Part shown: piece by piece, positions 55,704 to 63,239 of the stretch
Position numbering within the stretch: position 1 is the first letter of the stretch
How the letters are laid out: each line of letters begins with the position of its first letter
Assembly: GCF_023822005.2 (NCBI RefSeq)
Contig: NZ_CP098806.1
Location: 4,278,001 to 4,342,000 of the forward strand
DNA from: Dyadobacter fanqingshengii
Lineage (GTDB): Bacteria; Bacteroidota; Bacteroidia; Cytophagales; Spirosomataceae
Length of the DNA: 64,000 nucleotides
Direction of reading: 5' to 3'
Translations under genes and position numbers: made by a program
Notes under the pieces: model-generated
What the model was told of the DNA's origin: nothing
What the model saw: only the letters and a program-made list of their open reading frames with translations
The model's database searches: none

Positions 55704-56777
55704 ATGATCGATAAATTAGAAGCCATAAAAGAACGTTTCGAAGAAGTTTCGCAACAAATCATACAACCGGAAATCGTTTCCGACTCTGCCCGTTATTCCA
55801 AAATAAGTAAGGAATACAAGGATCTCGGAAAGATTGTGGAGCAATATGAGCTTTATAAAAAGATCCAAAAAGACATTGCCGGAACCAAAGAACTTATCAC
55901 AACTGAAAAGGATGAAGAGCTTCGGGAAATGGCAAAAGAGGAACTGGACGACCTGACGCCGAAACTTGAACAACTCGAACAGGCGATTAAGGAGCTTCTT
56001 ATCCCAAAAGACCCGAATGACAGCCGCAACATTATCCTCGAAGTAAGGGGTGGAACGGGCGGGGACGAGGCCGCGATTTTTGCTGGCGATATATTCAGAA
56101 TGTACCAGCGGTTTTTCGAAAAAATGGGCTGGCGTTCGTCTATCATGGATTTTACAGAAGGAACCAATGGTGGTTACAAGGAAATAGTCTGTAAAGTTGA
56201 GGGCGACGATGTTTATGGAAAAATGAAATTTGAATCGGGCGTGCACCGCGTTCAGCGCGTTCCGCAGACGGAATCGCAGGGACGCATTCACACATCGGCT
56301 GCATCCGTAGCCGTGTTGCCTGAGGCTGAGGAGGTGGACGTGCAGATCAATATGAATGATGTCCGCGTGGATACTTTTCAGTCGTCTGGTGCTGGTGGAC
56401 AGTCAGTTAACACGACTTATTCCGCAGTTCGGTTAACACACATTCCTTCCGGATTGGTCGTAAGTTGCCAGGATGAACGTTCTCAGCTGAAAAACAAGGA
56501 CCGCGCATTGAGCGTTTTGCGTTCCAGACTTTATGAGATCAAACTGAAAGAGCACAACGATGCCATCAGTTCACAAAGGAAATCAATGGTAGGAAGCGGC
56601 GACCGCTCCGATAAAATCCGCACTTACAATTATCCCCAAAGCCGCATTACCGATCACCGCATTGGCTACACAGTATATAATCTTCCGGCGGTTATGGAAG
56701 GCGATATCGCAGAATTCATCGAAAGATTACGCATCGCAGAAAATGCCGAGCGTATGCAGGAGGGGGAGACGGTTTAG
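55704..56777 (+). CDS. prfA: Peptide chain release factor 1
   Basis: Class I release factor for UAA and UAG stop codons. The 357-residue protein has the helical domain 1, the tripeptide anticodon region GVHRVQRVPQTESQGRIHTS (PQT, of the PxT type) near residue 179, and the catalytic GGQ in SSGAGGQSVNTT near residue 231. The length is typical. It is monocistronic here; the hicB gene on the other strand ends 3 bp after its stop. Confidence 0.96.
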   Translation: MIDKLEAIKERFEEVSQQIIQPEIVSDSARYSKISKEYKDLGKIVEQYELYKKIQKDIAGTKELITTEKDEELREMAKEELDDLTPKLEQLEQAIKELLIPKDPNDSRNIILEVRGGTGGDEAAIFAGDIFRMYQRFFEKMGWRSSIMDFTEGTNGGYKEIVCKVEGDDVYGKMKFESGVHRVQRVPQTESQGRIHTSAASVAVLPEAEEVDVQINMNDVRVDTFQSSGAGGQSVNTTYSAVRLTHIPSGLVVSCQDERSQLKNKDRALSVLRSRLYEIKLKEHNDAISSQRKSMVGSGDRSDKIRTYNYPQSRITDHRIGYTVYNLPAVMEGDIAEFIERLRIAENAERMQEGETV

Positions 56778-56780
56778 TAA

Positions 56781-57173
56781 TTATATCAGAAACTGGATAG
56801 CAGCCAATTCCTTACCCACCTGCTGGACGCCTGAAAGGATGCGCTTTGTCTGCGTGGAAGATGGTTTTTTGGTGCCGCTAATATATTGCGCCAGCAGACT
56901 CTGATTCATTCCGATCCGTTCACTCAGCGCTTTAACATTAAGCACCTTATAAAACGCAAAAAAGCTTTGTAAGTCTGGTTTCAAGACAATTTCTTCAATT
57001 GAAAAAACAAAGTTCTCGTCTTGGAAGGCCAGATTTACTGCCTCAACGATATTTTGCTTCAGCTCATCAAAATCCTCACCTTGCGTGCCGATAAAGTTAT
57101 CTTTGAAAGTAGTGTGAGCACTATATCCCACATCTTCTTTCAGTATTTCCATCGCTATTATCGGCTTTTTCAT
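56781..57173 (-). CDS. hicB: HicB-type antitoxin with HTH domain
   Basis: A 130-residue antitoxin. The N-terminal half is HicB-like, with EILKEDVGYSAHTTFKDNFIGTQGEDFDELKQNIVEAVNLAF (a partial RNase-H-like fold), and the C-terminal half has an XRE-type helix-turn-helix (NVKALSERIGMNQSLLAQYISGTKKPS). This fits binding to the toxin by the first and to the promoter by the second. Its ATG overlaps the hicA stop by 4 bp. Its stop lies 3 bp from the prfA stop. Confidence 0.87.
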   Translation of the reverse strand: MKKPIIAMEILKEDVGYSAHTTFKDNFIGTQGEDFDELKQNIVEAVNLAFQDENFVFSIEEIVLKPDLQSFFAFYKVLNVKALSERIGMNQSLLAQYISGTKKPSSTQTKRILSGVQQVGKELAAIQFLI

Positions 57174-57367
57174 CGCTTGTTCGTTTTGATATCCGCTTGT
57201 TTTAACAAAGCACTCAACAGGCCCTTCTTGACCTCTGCACTGCCGTGAAAAGGAACAATAAGTTGTCCCTGCTTAACAGAATGGCGCATAATTCTGTGAC
57301 TTCCGGTTTGCCTAACTTCAAACCACCCATCCTTTATCAACAACTTGAAAAGCTCACTTGACTTCAT
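57170..57367 (-). CDS. hicA: HicA-type mRNA interferase toxin
   Basis: A 65-residue toxin with the dsRBD-like HicA fold: MKSSELFKLLIKDGWFEVRQTGSHRIMRHSVK, where the TGSHRIMRH segment carries the catalytic His24 region, and ends LSALLKQADI. It cleaves mRNA when the antitoxin is absent. It is the first gene of the pair; the hicB start overlaps its stop by 4 bp. An 18-bp perfect palindrome lies 6 bp before its ATG. Confidence 0.9.
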   Translation of the reverse strand: MKSSELFKLLIKDGWFEVRQTGSHRIMRHSVKQGQLIVPFHGSAEVKKGLLSALLKQADIKTNKR

Positions 57368-57368
57368 A

Positions 57369-57390
57369 CAAAAGTAATAAATTTATTACT
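57369..57390 (-). promoter_or_regulatory. hicA promoter element overlapped by a perfect palindromic operator
   Basis: AGTAATAAATTTATTACT at 57373-57390 is an 18-bp perfect palindrome. On the minus strand its left end runs into TACTTTTG (57369-57376), an exact TAnnTTTG -7 element placed 1 bp before the hicA ATG. A repressor on the palindrome would block the promoter. An additional half-site-like AAAATTACTT follows at 57391. HicB as the ligand is inferred from position. Confidence 0.65.
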
Positions 57391-57433
57391 AAAATTACTT
57401 TGAAGGAAGTGAGTAAATGAATGGTTGCGCTAA

Positions 57434-57991
57434 TTACTTAGCCGCGAAAAGCGAATTGTAAGTCTTTGATTTGTAGTCTTCAAAGGCTTCTTTTTTGTGA
57501 TAATCTTCGCCGATAAAGGTGATGACCTGGTGAAATTCTTTGGGTTTCATGTAGCCGGGCAGGGGCTGGATCATGTTAAATTTGTCGTCCAGGAAAACGG
57601 TGGTTGGATAACTGGGCTGGTTATTGGTCAGGGCCAGGGCCAACTGGTGCACACCGCGGCCGCCTTCTTGAAGAAACTCAAATTTCTTGTCTCCTAATGT
57701 AATGGCTTTTTTCTGTTCTGCATCGAGTTTCACCGCGTAATATTTGCGGTTCACGTATTCAACTACGGCTTTATTTTTGAATGTTTCGCGGTCCATTACC
57801 TTGCACCAGCCACACCAGTCTGTATATACATCGATCAAAACTTTGCGCGGCTCCTGCTGAATTTTCGCGTAAGCTTCTTCTATCGTTAACCATTGAATGC
57901 TTTCGGCAGGCCGCTTTCCGTCGGATTTAAAACCCATTGTGACGGTTAGCATAATCAAGCATAGCAAAAGAGATGTAGCTGATGTTTTCAT
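57434..57991 (-). CDS. Secreted thioredoxin-fold protein (DUF255-like)
   Basis: A 185-residue protein with a signal peptide (MKTSATSLLLCLIMLTVTMGF) and a thioredoxin fold. The redox motif CGWC occurs in VYTDWCGWCKVMDRETF near residue 61, and the cis-Pro region SYPTTVFLDDK near residue 131 with the expected proline is present. It likely reduces disulphides in the periplasm or supports cytochrome or protein folding. No specific partner is nearby. It ends 66 bp before the hic operator. Confidence 0.88.
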   Translation of the reverse strand: MKTSATSLLLCLIMLTVTMGFKSDGKRPAESIQWLTIEEAYAKIQQEPRKVLIDVYTDWCGWCKVMDRETFKNKAVVEYVNRKYYAVKLDAEQKKAITLGDKKFEFLQEGGRGVHQLALALTNNQPSYPTTVFLDDKFNMIQPLPGYMKPKEFHQVITFIGEDYHKKEAFEDYKSKTYNSLFAAK

Positions 57992-58055
57992 ACTTCATGT
58001 GATTTCAATTAGTTAACAAACTTCAATGCGGAATAATTGTGCTGCATGCGTGACA

Positions 58056-59027
58056 TTATTCCAGATCCCCGCAAATCGCGGACTTCCTTTTTGCTAAGGA
58101 AACCATAATCCCTCCCGCCACAATCAGCAACATGCCGGTGAGCATCGAGAATGACGGAATGGCTTCTCCCATCAGAAAACCAATTAAAACCGAAAACAAA
58201 ATATTGGAATAACCAATGGCGGCAACGCGGCCGGCTTTGTCGAACGTGAATGACTGTGTCAACATTCTCTGACCCATCAACGCGGTCAGCCCCAACGCCA
58301 GAAACCCTAACCATTGCGAAATGTTAGCGGGCCAGGTGAATGTGCCAATCAGGAAATCCAGATGTTCCATTGGATAATATGTCCCTACCAACATAGAAAT
58401 AATAGGCATCACAATGCCGCTCAGCATAAAGGAAAGTATGATAGCCCGCGTGTCATAAACAACGCCTAACTGCCTGATCGACAAGTAAGAAATAGCAGTT
58501 AACAAGGCATTTCCCAACCCCAAAGCATTATCCCGTAACGAAATGGAAAGATCCGGACGAAAAACAAACATAATGCCAGTAAATCCCACAAAAATAGCCG
58601 CCCATTCACGCGAATTTAGCGTTTCACCAATCAGTAGCCAGGATAGCAATGCAAGGAATATGGGATAGGTGTATTGATATGTGGAAGCACGGCCCAACCC
58701 TAATGTTTGAATAGCATAAAAAAGCATATACAGTGATAATGTGCCCACCACACCACGAAAAATAAGCAGTCCAAGCTTGCCGCCCTGTTGCCGGATCGGG
58801 CGGCGCCAAATGCTGGTAACCACAAACACAACGCCAACAATATTCCTGAAAAATACCAGCTGCACGATATGGAAATCACGACCCAGCCACTTGGAAATGG
58901 CCGATGTGAGGGAAAAGAAGAATGCCGCGCCGAGCATGAGGTAAATGCCTTTTTGCGAAGAAGTTACAACCAGATTTTGAGCAGGAGCAGCCAACAATGA
59001 TAAAGATTTTGGCCAAAGATAAAGCAT
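58056..59027 (-). CDS. EamA/DMT-family transporter
   Basis: A membrane protein of about 323 residues from ATG 59027 (MLYLWPKSLSL); a further ATG lies at 58937, and an upstream in-frame ATG at 59054 would extend it into the B12 promoter region. Ten predicted transmembrane helices in two five-helix EamA repeats are visible (IYLMLGAAFFFSLTSAISKW and the second around LGLGNALLTAISYLSIRQLG). Substrate is unknown; relatives export amino acids or metabolites. It is divergent from btuB, and its start is only about 12 bp from the btuB -33 element. Confidence 0.85.
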   Translation of the reverse strand: MLYLWPKSLSLLAAPAQNLVVTSSQKGIYLMLGAAFFFSLTSAISKWLGRDFHIVQLVFFRNIVGVVFVVTSIWRRPIRQQGGKLGLLIFRGVVGTLSLYMLFYAIQTLGLGRASTYQYTYPIFLALLSWLLIGETLNSREWAAIFVGFTGIMFVFRPDLSISLRDNALGLGNALLTAISYLSIRQLGVVYDTRAIILSFMLSGIVMPIISMLVGTYYPMEHLDFLIGTFTWPANISQWLGFLALGLTALMGQRMLTQSFTFDKAGRVAAIGYSNILFSVLIGFLMGEAIPSFSMLTGMLLIVAGGIMVSLAKRKSAICGDLE

Positions 59028-59038
59028 ATCACACAGAG

Positions 59039-59067
59039 TTGGAAGTCCGGCCAATTTCCTACCTTTG
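59039..59067 (+). promoter_or_regulatory. btuB promoter
   Basis: TTG (59039-59041) and TACCTTTG (59060-59067) match the Bacteroidota -33 and -7 elements with an 18-bp spacer, and they lie just before the cobalamin riboswitch. The transcript would start near 59072. Confidence 0.7.
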
Positions 59068-59077
59068 CACCTTTGGC

Positions 59078-59250
59078 GCCATAAGCAGCTTCAATGCTGC
59101 AATAAGGCTTAATAGGGAATTCCGTTGAACCGGAAGCTGTCCCCGCAACTGTGAGTCTGCTTAATATGATCCAATCCTCATTGCCACTGTTCCACGAACG
59201 GGAAGGCCATGGATCGAGAGACGAGCCAGGAGACCTGCCAAAAGATGGAT
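59078..59250 (+). ncRNA. Cobalamin (AdoCbl-type) riboswitch
   Basis: Upstream of btuB. Conserved elements in order are AATAGGGAA (59112), CCGGAAGCTGTCCCCGCAAC (59130), the central GCCACTGT and GGGAAGGC blocks, and the B12-box-like GCCAGGAGACCTGCC at 59225-59239. A further hairpin with arms TGCTTT (59261-59266) and AAAGCA (59274-59279) and loop CGGAGGA follows and may be the expression platform. It should lower btuB expression when cobalamin is plentiful. Boundaries are approximate. Confidence 0.93.
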
Positions 59251-59309
59251 TCATCAAATTTGCTTTCGGAGGAAAAGCAGAGCTGATCGTGCTACCTATT
59301 TGACACCAG

Positions 59310-61226
59310 GTGATTATTGACCGGAAGTTTTTCATGGCTTTGACCATTGCCGCATGGCTTTTGTGTCCGCAAACGCTTATAGCACAACGCGATAGCATTC
59401 GACTCGAGCCTGTTGTGATAAAAGGTTTTGTCCCTGAAAATTTCATGAGCGGGCTCAAAATCCAAAAGTTTGATTCAACATCTTTAAGTCTTTTCCGCTT
59501 CCAAAACATTAGCGACCTGCTTTCGCTTTGCACGCCCATTGCATTCAAAAATTACGGCCCAGGGCAATTAAATACAGCCTCTTTCCGTGGAACGTCGGCG
59601 AACCACACGGCTGTGTTATGGAACGGCCTCAACATTAACTCCCCTATTCTCGGCCAGACTGACTTTTCGACCATTCCCGTTGCGGGTTTTGATCAACTTT
59701 CTGTCCAATATGGTTCTGCTGCCAGCATTGTCGGAAGCGATGCAGTTGGCGGAAGCATTCTGCTCGGAAGTGCGGCTTCAAAACAGCCGCTGCAGCTTTC
59801 TATTGGTCGGCAACAGGAAAGTTTTGATAACCACCAGACCCAGGTTACGGGCAGATACGCAGCGGCAATTAATGATCAGTGGAATTTTTCTGGAAAAACA
59901 AGTTTGTATGACGGCCGTATGAACAACAATTTTCCTTATTCGCAGCGGAATCAATACACAGTTTTACCGTCGACTTCCTTCCAACGCGGCCTGGTGCAGG
60001 ATTTATTTTTCAACTCAAAAAATGACCATCAGATTTCAGCGCATGTGTGGCTGACCCGAAACCGACTGACATTAACGCCCGAAGACAAAGCGGGCCGTGA
60101 ATTGACATTGACAGAGGCTTACCGGACCATGCTACGCTATAATTTTAAGGAATTCACATTCCGGACTTCGTGGGTAAGGGACATTATTGACTATGCAAAA
60201 GGCGATTACAGCCAATTGGACCATGCCGTAACCGATAAGTTTTCAAACCGCATTGAACGCGATTTTCAATTTAATGGATTTCAAATTAAAGCGGGAGGCG
60301 AATGGGCGCATTACCGGGCCCGGGTGGCCGGTTACGATAAAGCGTTGGCGACCGAAAACAGGGGCGATCTGTTCTTGCTCACGCGCTGGCAGGCGACGAA
60401 TCGGCTAATTGTTTCTGCCAATTTGAGACAAGCATTTGTAACCAAATTTGATCCGCCATTCACGCCATCATTGGGCGCAGAATATTTGTTGGCACAAAAA
60501 GTCGGTTATAACTTAAAGTTCAGAGGCTCATTCGGGCGAAGTTATCGTGTGCCTACTTTGAATGAGCGCTTTTGGAAGGAAATGGGAAACCCCGAAATCA
60601 GGCCGGAAACTGGTTGGAATAAAGAAATTGGTCTTGAACAAAACTTCACTTTCAACTCGAACCACACATTTTTTTCATCCATTACCGCATATCATAATCG
60701 GATCAAAGACTGGACTTACTGGAATCCCGGAAAAAGTTATCACGTAGAAAATTTGCAGCAGGTGCTCGCCCGCGGCATTGAAGTGCAAGCTGGCTGGCGA
60801 CACAATTTAAACGACTGGAAATCAGGAGTAAACATTGGATATACACTCAATAAAAGCGCTCAGGAAAAAGCTTATGACGCCTATTCTTCGGACATTATTG
60901 GCAAGCAGCTTGTATTTGTGCCTGTTCATTCCGGAAATTTGAATGCATTTATCCAATACAAAAGCACGCGGCTTACCGGCCAGGCGCAGGTGATCAGCAA
61001 ACGTTTCAGCACATTTGATAATTCACAATTTTTAGAAGGATATACGCTCGCAAATTTGCTGGCGGAACATACTTTTGTTTGGGATAAAATAAAAATGCGC
61101 TTGCAGGGACAGATCAATAATCTTGCAAACACGTTCTATTTAAATGTGAGGAATAATGCAATGCCCGGAAGGAGCTTTGCGCTTAGTTTATTTTTAATTT
61201 ATGATTCGCCACCAGCCGTTAAATGA
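59310..61226 (+). CDS. btuB: TonB-dependent receptor, probably for cobalamin (BtuB type)
   Basis: Outer-membrane receptor powered by TonB. The 638-residue protein has a signal peptide (FFMALTIAAWLLCPQTLIAQ), a plug domain with DLLSLCTPIAFKNYGPGQLNTASFRGTSANHT near residue 70 and VQYGSAASIVGSDAVGGSILLG near residue 130, then a 22-strand-type beta-barrel to the end with an aromatic C-terminal region. Regulation by the upstream cobalamin riboswitch is the main evidence for vitamin B12 as cargo. The GTG at 59310 gives the better charged N-terminus; ATG 59334 is the alternative, and an in-frame stop at 59301 excludes longer forms. The BtuG-like lipoprotein follows. Confidence 0.92.
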   Translation: MIIDRKFFMALTIAAWLLCPQTLIAQRDSIRLEPVVIKGFVPENFMSGLKIQKFDSTSLSLFRFQNISDLLSLCTPIAFKNYGPGQLNTASFRGTSANHTAVLWNGLNINSPILGQTDFSTIPVAGFDQLSVQYGSAASIVGSDAVGGSILLGSAASKQPLQLSIGRQQESFDNHQTQVTGRYAAAINDQWNFSGKTSLYDGRMNNNFPYSQRNQYTVLPSTSFQRGLVQDLFFNSKNDHQISAHVWLTRNRLTLTPEDKAGRELTLTEAYRTMLRYNFKEFTFRTSWVRDIIDYAKGDYSQLDHAVTDKFSNRIERDFQFNGFQIKAGGEWAHYRARVAGYDKALATENRGDLFLLTRWQATNRLIVSANLRQAFVTKFDPPFTPSLGAEYLLAQKVGYNLKFRGSFGRSYRVPTLNERFWKEMGNPEIRPETGWNKEIGLEQNFTFNSNHTFFSSITAYHNRIKDWTYWNPGKSYHVENLQQVLARGIEVQAGWRHNLNDWKSGVNIGYTLNKSAQEKAYDAYSSDIIGKQLVFVPVHSGNLNAFIQYKSTRLTGQAQVISKRFSTFDNSQFLEGYTLANLLAEHTFVWDKIKMRLQGQINNLANTFYLNVRNNAMPGRSFALSLFLIYDSPPAVK

Positions 61227-61277
61227 TCATTGGCAATCGGTTTGAGGCAAAAATGTTTACAACTAATAAAACAGAAA

Positions 61278-62360
61278 ATGAAAAAACAGTTATTCAGATT
61301 AGCAGCATTTACATCTTTATCCCTTTTCGCATGGTCGTGTAACCAAAAGGACCCGGCTCCGAAGGGCGATTATGTGCAGGGTGTATTTGTGGTTAATGAA
61401 GGTAATTTTTCTCAAAATAACGGAGCGATTTCGTTTTTCACGAGAGAGCAAACCACCGCACAAGCGGACATCTTTTCGGCAGCCAACGGCACTGCATTAA
61501 AGGGCGGGGCACAGGGCTATGCCGCATCCGGCGAAACCGGGATCATTCTTGTTGATAATATGTCTGCCGGGCAGGATAAAGTTGAGATTGTAAACAGCAA
61601 TACATTTAAAACCATTGCCAGCATTGGAGCGCCTGATATTGAGAATCCGAGAGAAGTGGTTTTTGGTATTAATAACAAAGCATACGTTTCCTGCTGGGGA
61701 TCCAATGCCGACCAGAAGTTCACCACAGGTTATGTTGCCGTAGTCGATTTGACTACCAATAAAGTAACCAAGCGCATTGACATTGCATCCGGCGGTCCTG
61801 AAAACCTGATTTATAACAATGGTAAATTGTTTGTAGGAACCGTTTCTTATGGTGGCGGCAACACACTGAGCATTATCAATGCAACTACGAATGCGGTTGA
61901 TAAAATGCTTGCGTTTGAAAATGCACCTAATCCGATCGGCATCGATGCGGACGGAAAACTTTGGGTAAATGACGGCATCAAGGTCGTAAAAATCAATCCT
62001 GATTCTTATAACGCAGAAGCCACATTATCGATAGGCAGCGACGCTACTAAAACAGCGGATAAATTTACATTCAGCACGGATCGCAGAACGGTTTACTTTG
62101 TGCTATCCTATTTCGATGCAGCTGGCGAGCATGGAGGAACATATAAATTTGGCACCAGCGACGCGCAGATCAATGTTACTACACCATTGATAAAAAGGGT
62201 TTTCACCGGACTGGCCGTTGATCCTACGCAAGGACTGCTTTATGCAGGCGTGACGCCTTCCTATGCGCAGGCAGGTTACGCAGTGCGCTACCGTGCGGAC
62301 GGATCGGTTGTTGATTCAATCAAAGTGAATGTTGCGCCAACGGGCTTCTTTTTTAAGTAA
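61278..62360 (+). CDS. Surface lipoprotein with beta-propeller, BtuG-like (YncE/DUF5074 type)
   Basis: A 360-residue lipoprotein: signal MKKQLFRLAAFTSLSLFAWSC with lipobox Cys21, then repeated blades such as GVFVVNEGNFSQNNGAIS, TGYVAVVDLTTNKVTKRID and GNTLSIINATTNAVDKML, i.e. a YncE/DUF5074 beta-propeller. It lies 51 bp after btuB and behind the riboswitch. In gut Bacteroides BtuG, a beta-propeller lipoprotein beside BtuB, captures cobalamin with extreme affinity; the same architecture and position here suggest a similar role. ATG 61278 is the start, as the upstream codons from 61230 lack a signal peptide. Homology beyond the fold was not tested. Confidence 0.8.
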   Translation: MKKQLFRLAAFTSLSLFAWSCNQKDPAPKGDYVQGVFVVNEGNFSQNNGAISFFTREQTTAQADIFSAANGTALKGGAQGYAASGETGIILVDNMSAGQDKVEIVNSNTFKTIASIGAPDIENPREVVFGINNKAYVSCWGSNADQKFTTGYVAVVDLTTNKVTKRIDIASGGPENLIYNNGKLFVGTVSYGGGNTLSIINATTNAVDKMLAFENAPNPIGIDADGKLWVNDGIKVVKINPDSYNAEATLSIGSDATKTADKFTFSTDRRTVYFVLSYFDAAGEHGGTYKFGTSDAQINVTTPLIKRVFTGLAVDPTQGLLYAGVTPSYAQAGYAVRYRADGSVVDSIKVNVAPTGFFFK

Positions 62361-62379
62361 GATGACAATGCTTTAAACG

Positions 62380-62410
62380 AAAAAAGTCTCCTTCGCGGGA
62401 GACTTTTTTT
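62380..62410. terminator. Bidirectional intrinsic terminator after the BtuG-like gene
   Basis: AAAAAAGTCTCC (62380-62391) and GGAGACTTTTTTT (62398-62410) form a stem with the loop TTCGCG and a T tract. It also serves the convergent TPR gene that ends at 62430. Confidence 0.85.
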
Positions 62411-62429
62411 ATGTATCAAAATCAAATTT

Positions 62430-63170
62430 TTATTTAAAGAACCCCAAAGGATCCGGCTTTTTAGCTTTCAGCAGTTCCACAAAATCCAGGTTCATTTGGT
62501 TAAAATCGAGCGCTCTACCTTTGTGCAGATGTTCCCAGGACTTATCCAGATCATTGAGATTATAATGTAACAATGCCAGGTTATATTGGCCTAAAGCATA
62601 ACTGGAATCAATTGCTGTGGCCCTGTTAAGCAACTCAGCTGCCTCATCCAGCTCTTCTTTTCGGCTGGTTATGGCGTATAATTTTAAATCTACTGTTGAT
62701 AAATCGACGAGCAACGGCACATTTTCGCCTTGTAACCCAATTCCGCGACTCAACATTCTTTTTGCATCAACCCAATTTTCGCGTTGGTAGGAAATTACCC
62801 CAAGCCCCCAATAGGTCTCCACATTCTTATCATTCAGTAAATGAGCGAGATTGAAGCGATAGCAAGCTGTATCCAATGACCCTTCCTGTAAATATTCCCA
62901 GGCACGTGCTGTAAAAAAGCTGCTCGCCTCAGCGCGACTGGTAAATGACTTATCGCATTCACTCAAAAAACGGATCTCTTCGTCAATTTGCTCAGAGGTT
63001 TTGCTAACCTCTCCAAATAGCGGAAGTACACGTCTTTCTTTTAATTCTAAGGGTTTTTTTTGGGCAAGATTCGTATCTGTGTTTGACCCTGCGCTCGCAA
63101 GATGGGTGTTCTGAGCAAAGCCAAATACCGGAATAAGAATAGCAAGCCAAATTACAACAGACTCTTTCAT
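62430..63170 (-). CDS. Exported TPR-repeat protein
   Basis: A 246-residue protein with a signal peptide (MKESVVIWLAILIPVFGFAQ) and a C-terminal half made of helical pairs that fit tetratricopeptide repeats: AWEYLQEGSLDTACYRFNLAHLLN, ETYWGLGVISYQRENWVDAKRML, and SSYALGQYNLALLHYNLNDLDKSWEHL. TPRs mediate protein contacts, so it is presumably part of an envelope assembly, but no partner is identified. ATG 63170 is chosen because the upstream frame adds a charged stretch before the signal. It is convergent to the BtuG-like gene. Confidence 0.83.
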   Translation of the reverse strand: MKESVVIWLAILIPVFGFAQNTHLASAGSNTDTNLAQKKPLELKERRVLPLFGEVSKTSEQIDEEIRFLSECDKSFTSRAEASSFFTARAWEYLQEGSLDTACYRFNLAHLLNDKNVETYWGLGVISYQRENWVDAKRMLSRGIGLQGENVPLLVDLSTVDLKLYAITSRKEELDEAAELLNRATAIDSSYALGQYNLALLHYNLNDLDKSWEHLHKGRALDFNQMNLDFVELLKAKKPDPLGFFK

Positions 63171-63239
63171 AAGTAACTTTAATAGAGAAACCGGTTTTCT
63201 ATTGTCCAAGTTAAACGGATTTATTCGAATTGTATTGCA

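Noticed and set aside
55716..56291. Minus-strand 191-codon frame inside prfA
   Set aside because: Antisense to a universally conserved release factor; composition is not protein-like.
56385..56415. GGQ followed by SVNTT in prfA as an altered catalytic loop
   Set aside because: The GGQ itself is intact and variation right after it is common in Bacteroidota release factors.
59268..59272. GGAGG after the riboswitch as a ribosome-binding site
   Set aside because: No start codon lies at the right distance in the btuB frame; the nearest GTG at 59287 or so runs to a stop in a few codons. It more likely sits in the expression-platform loop.
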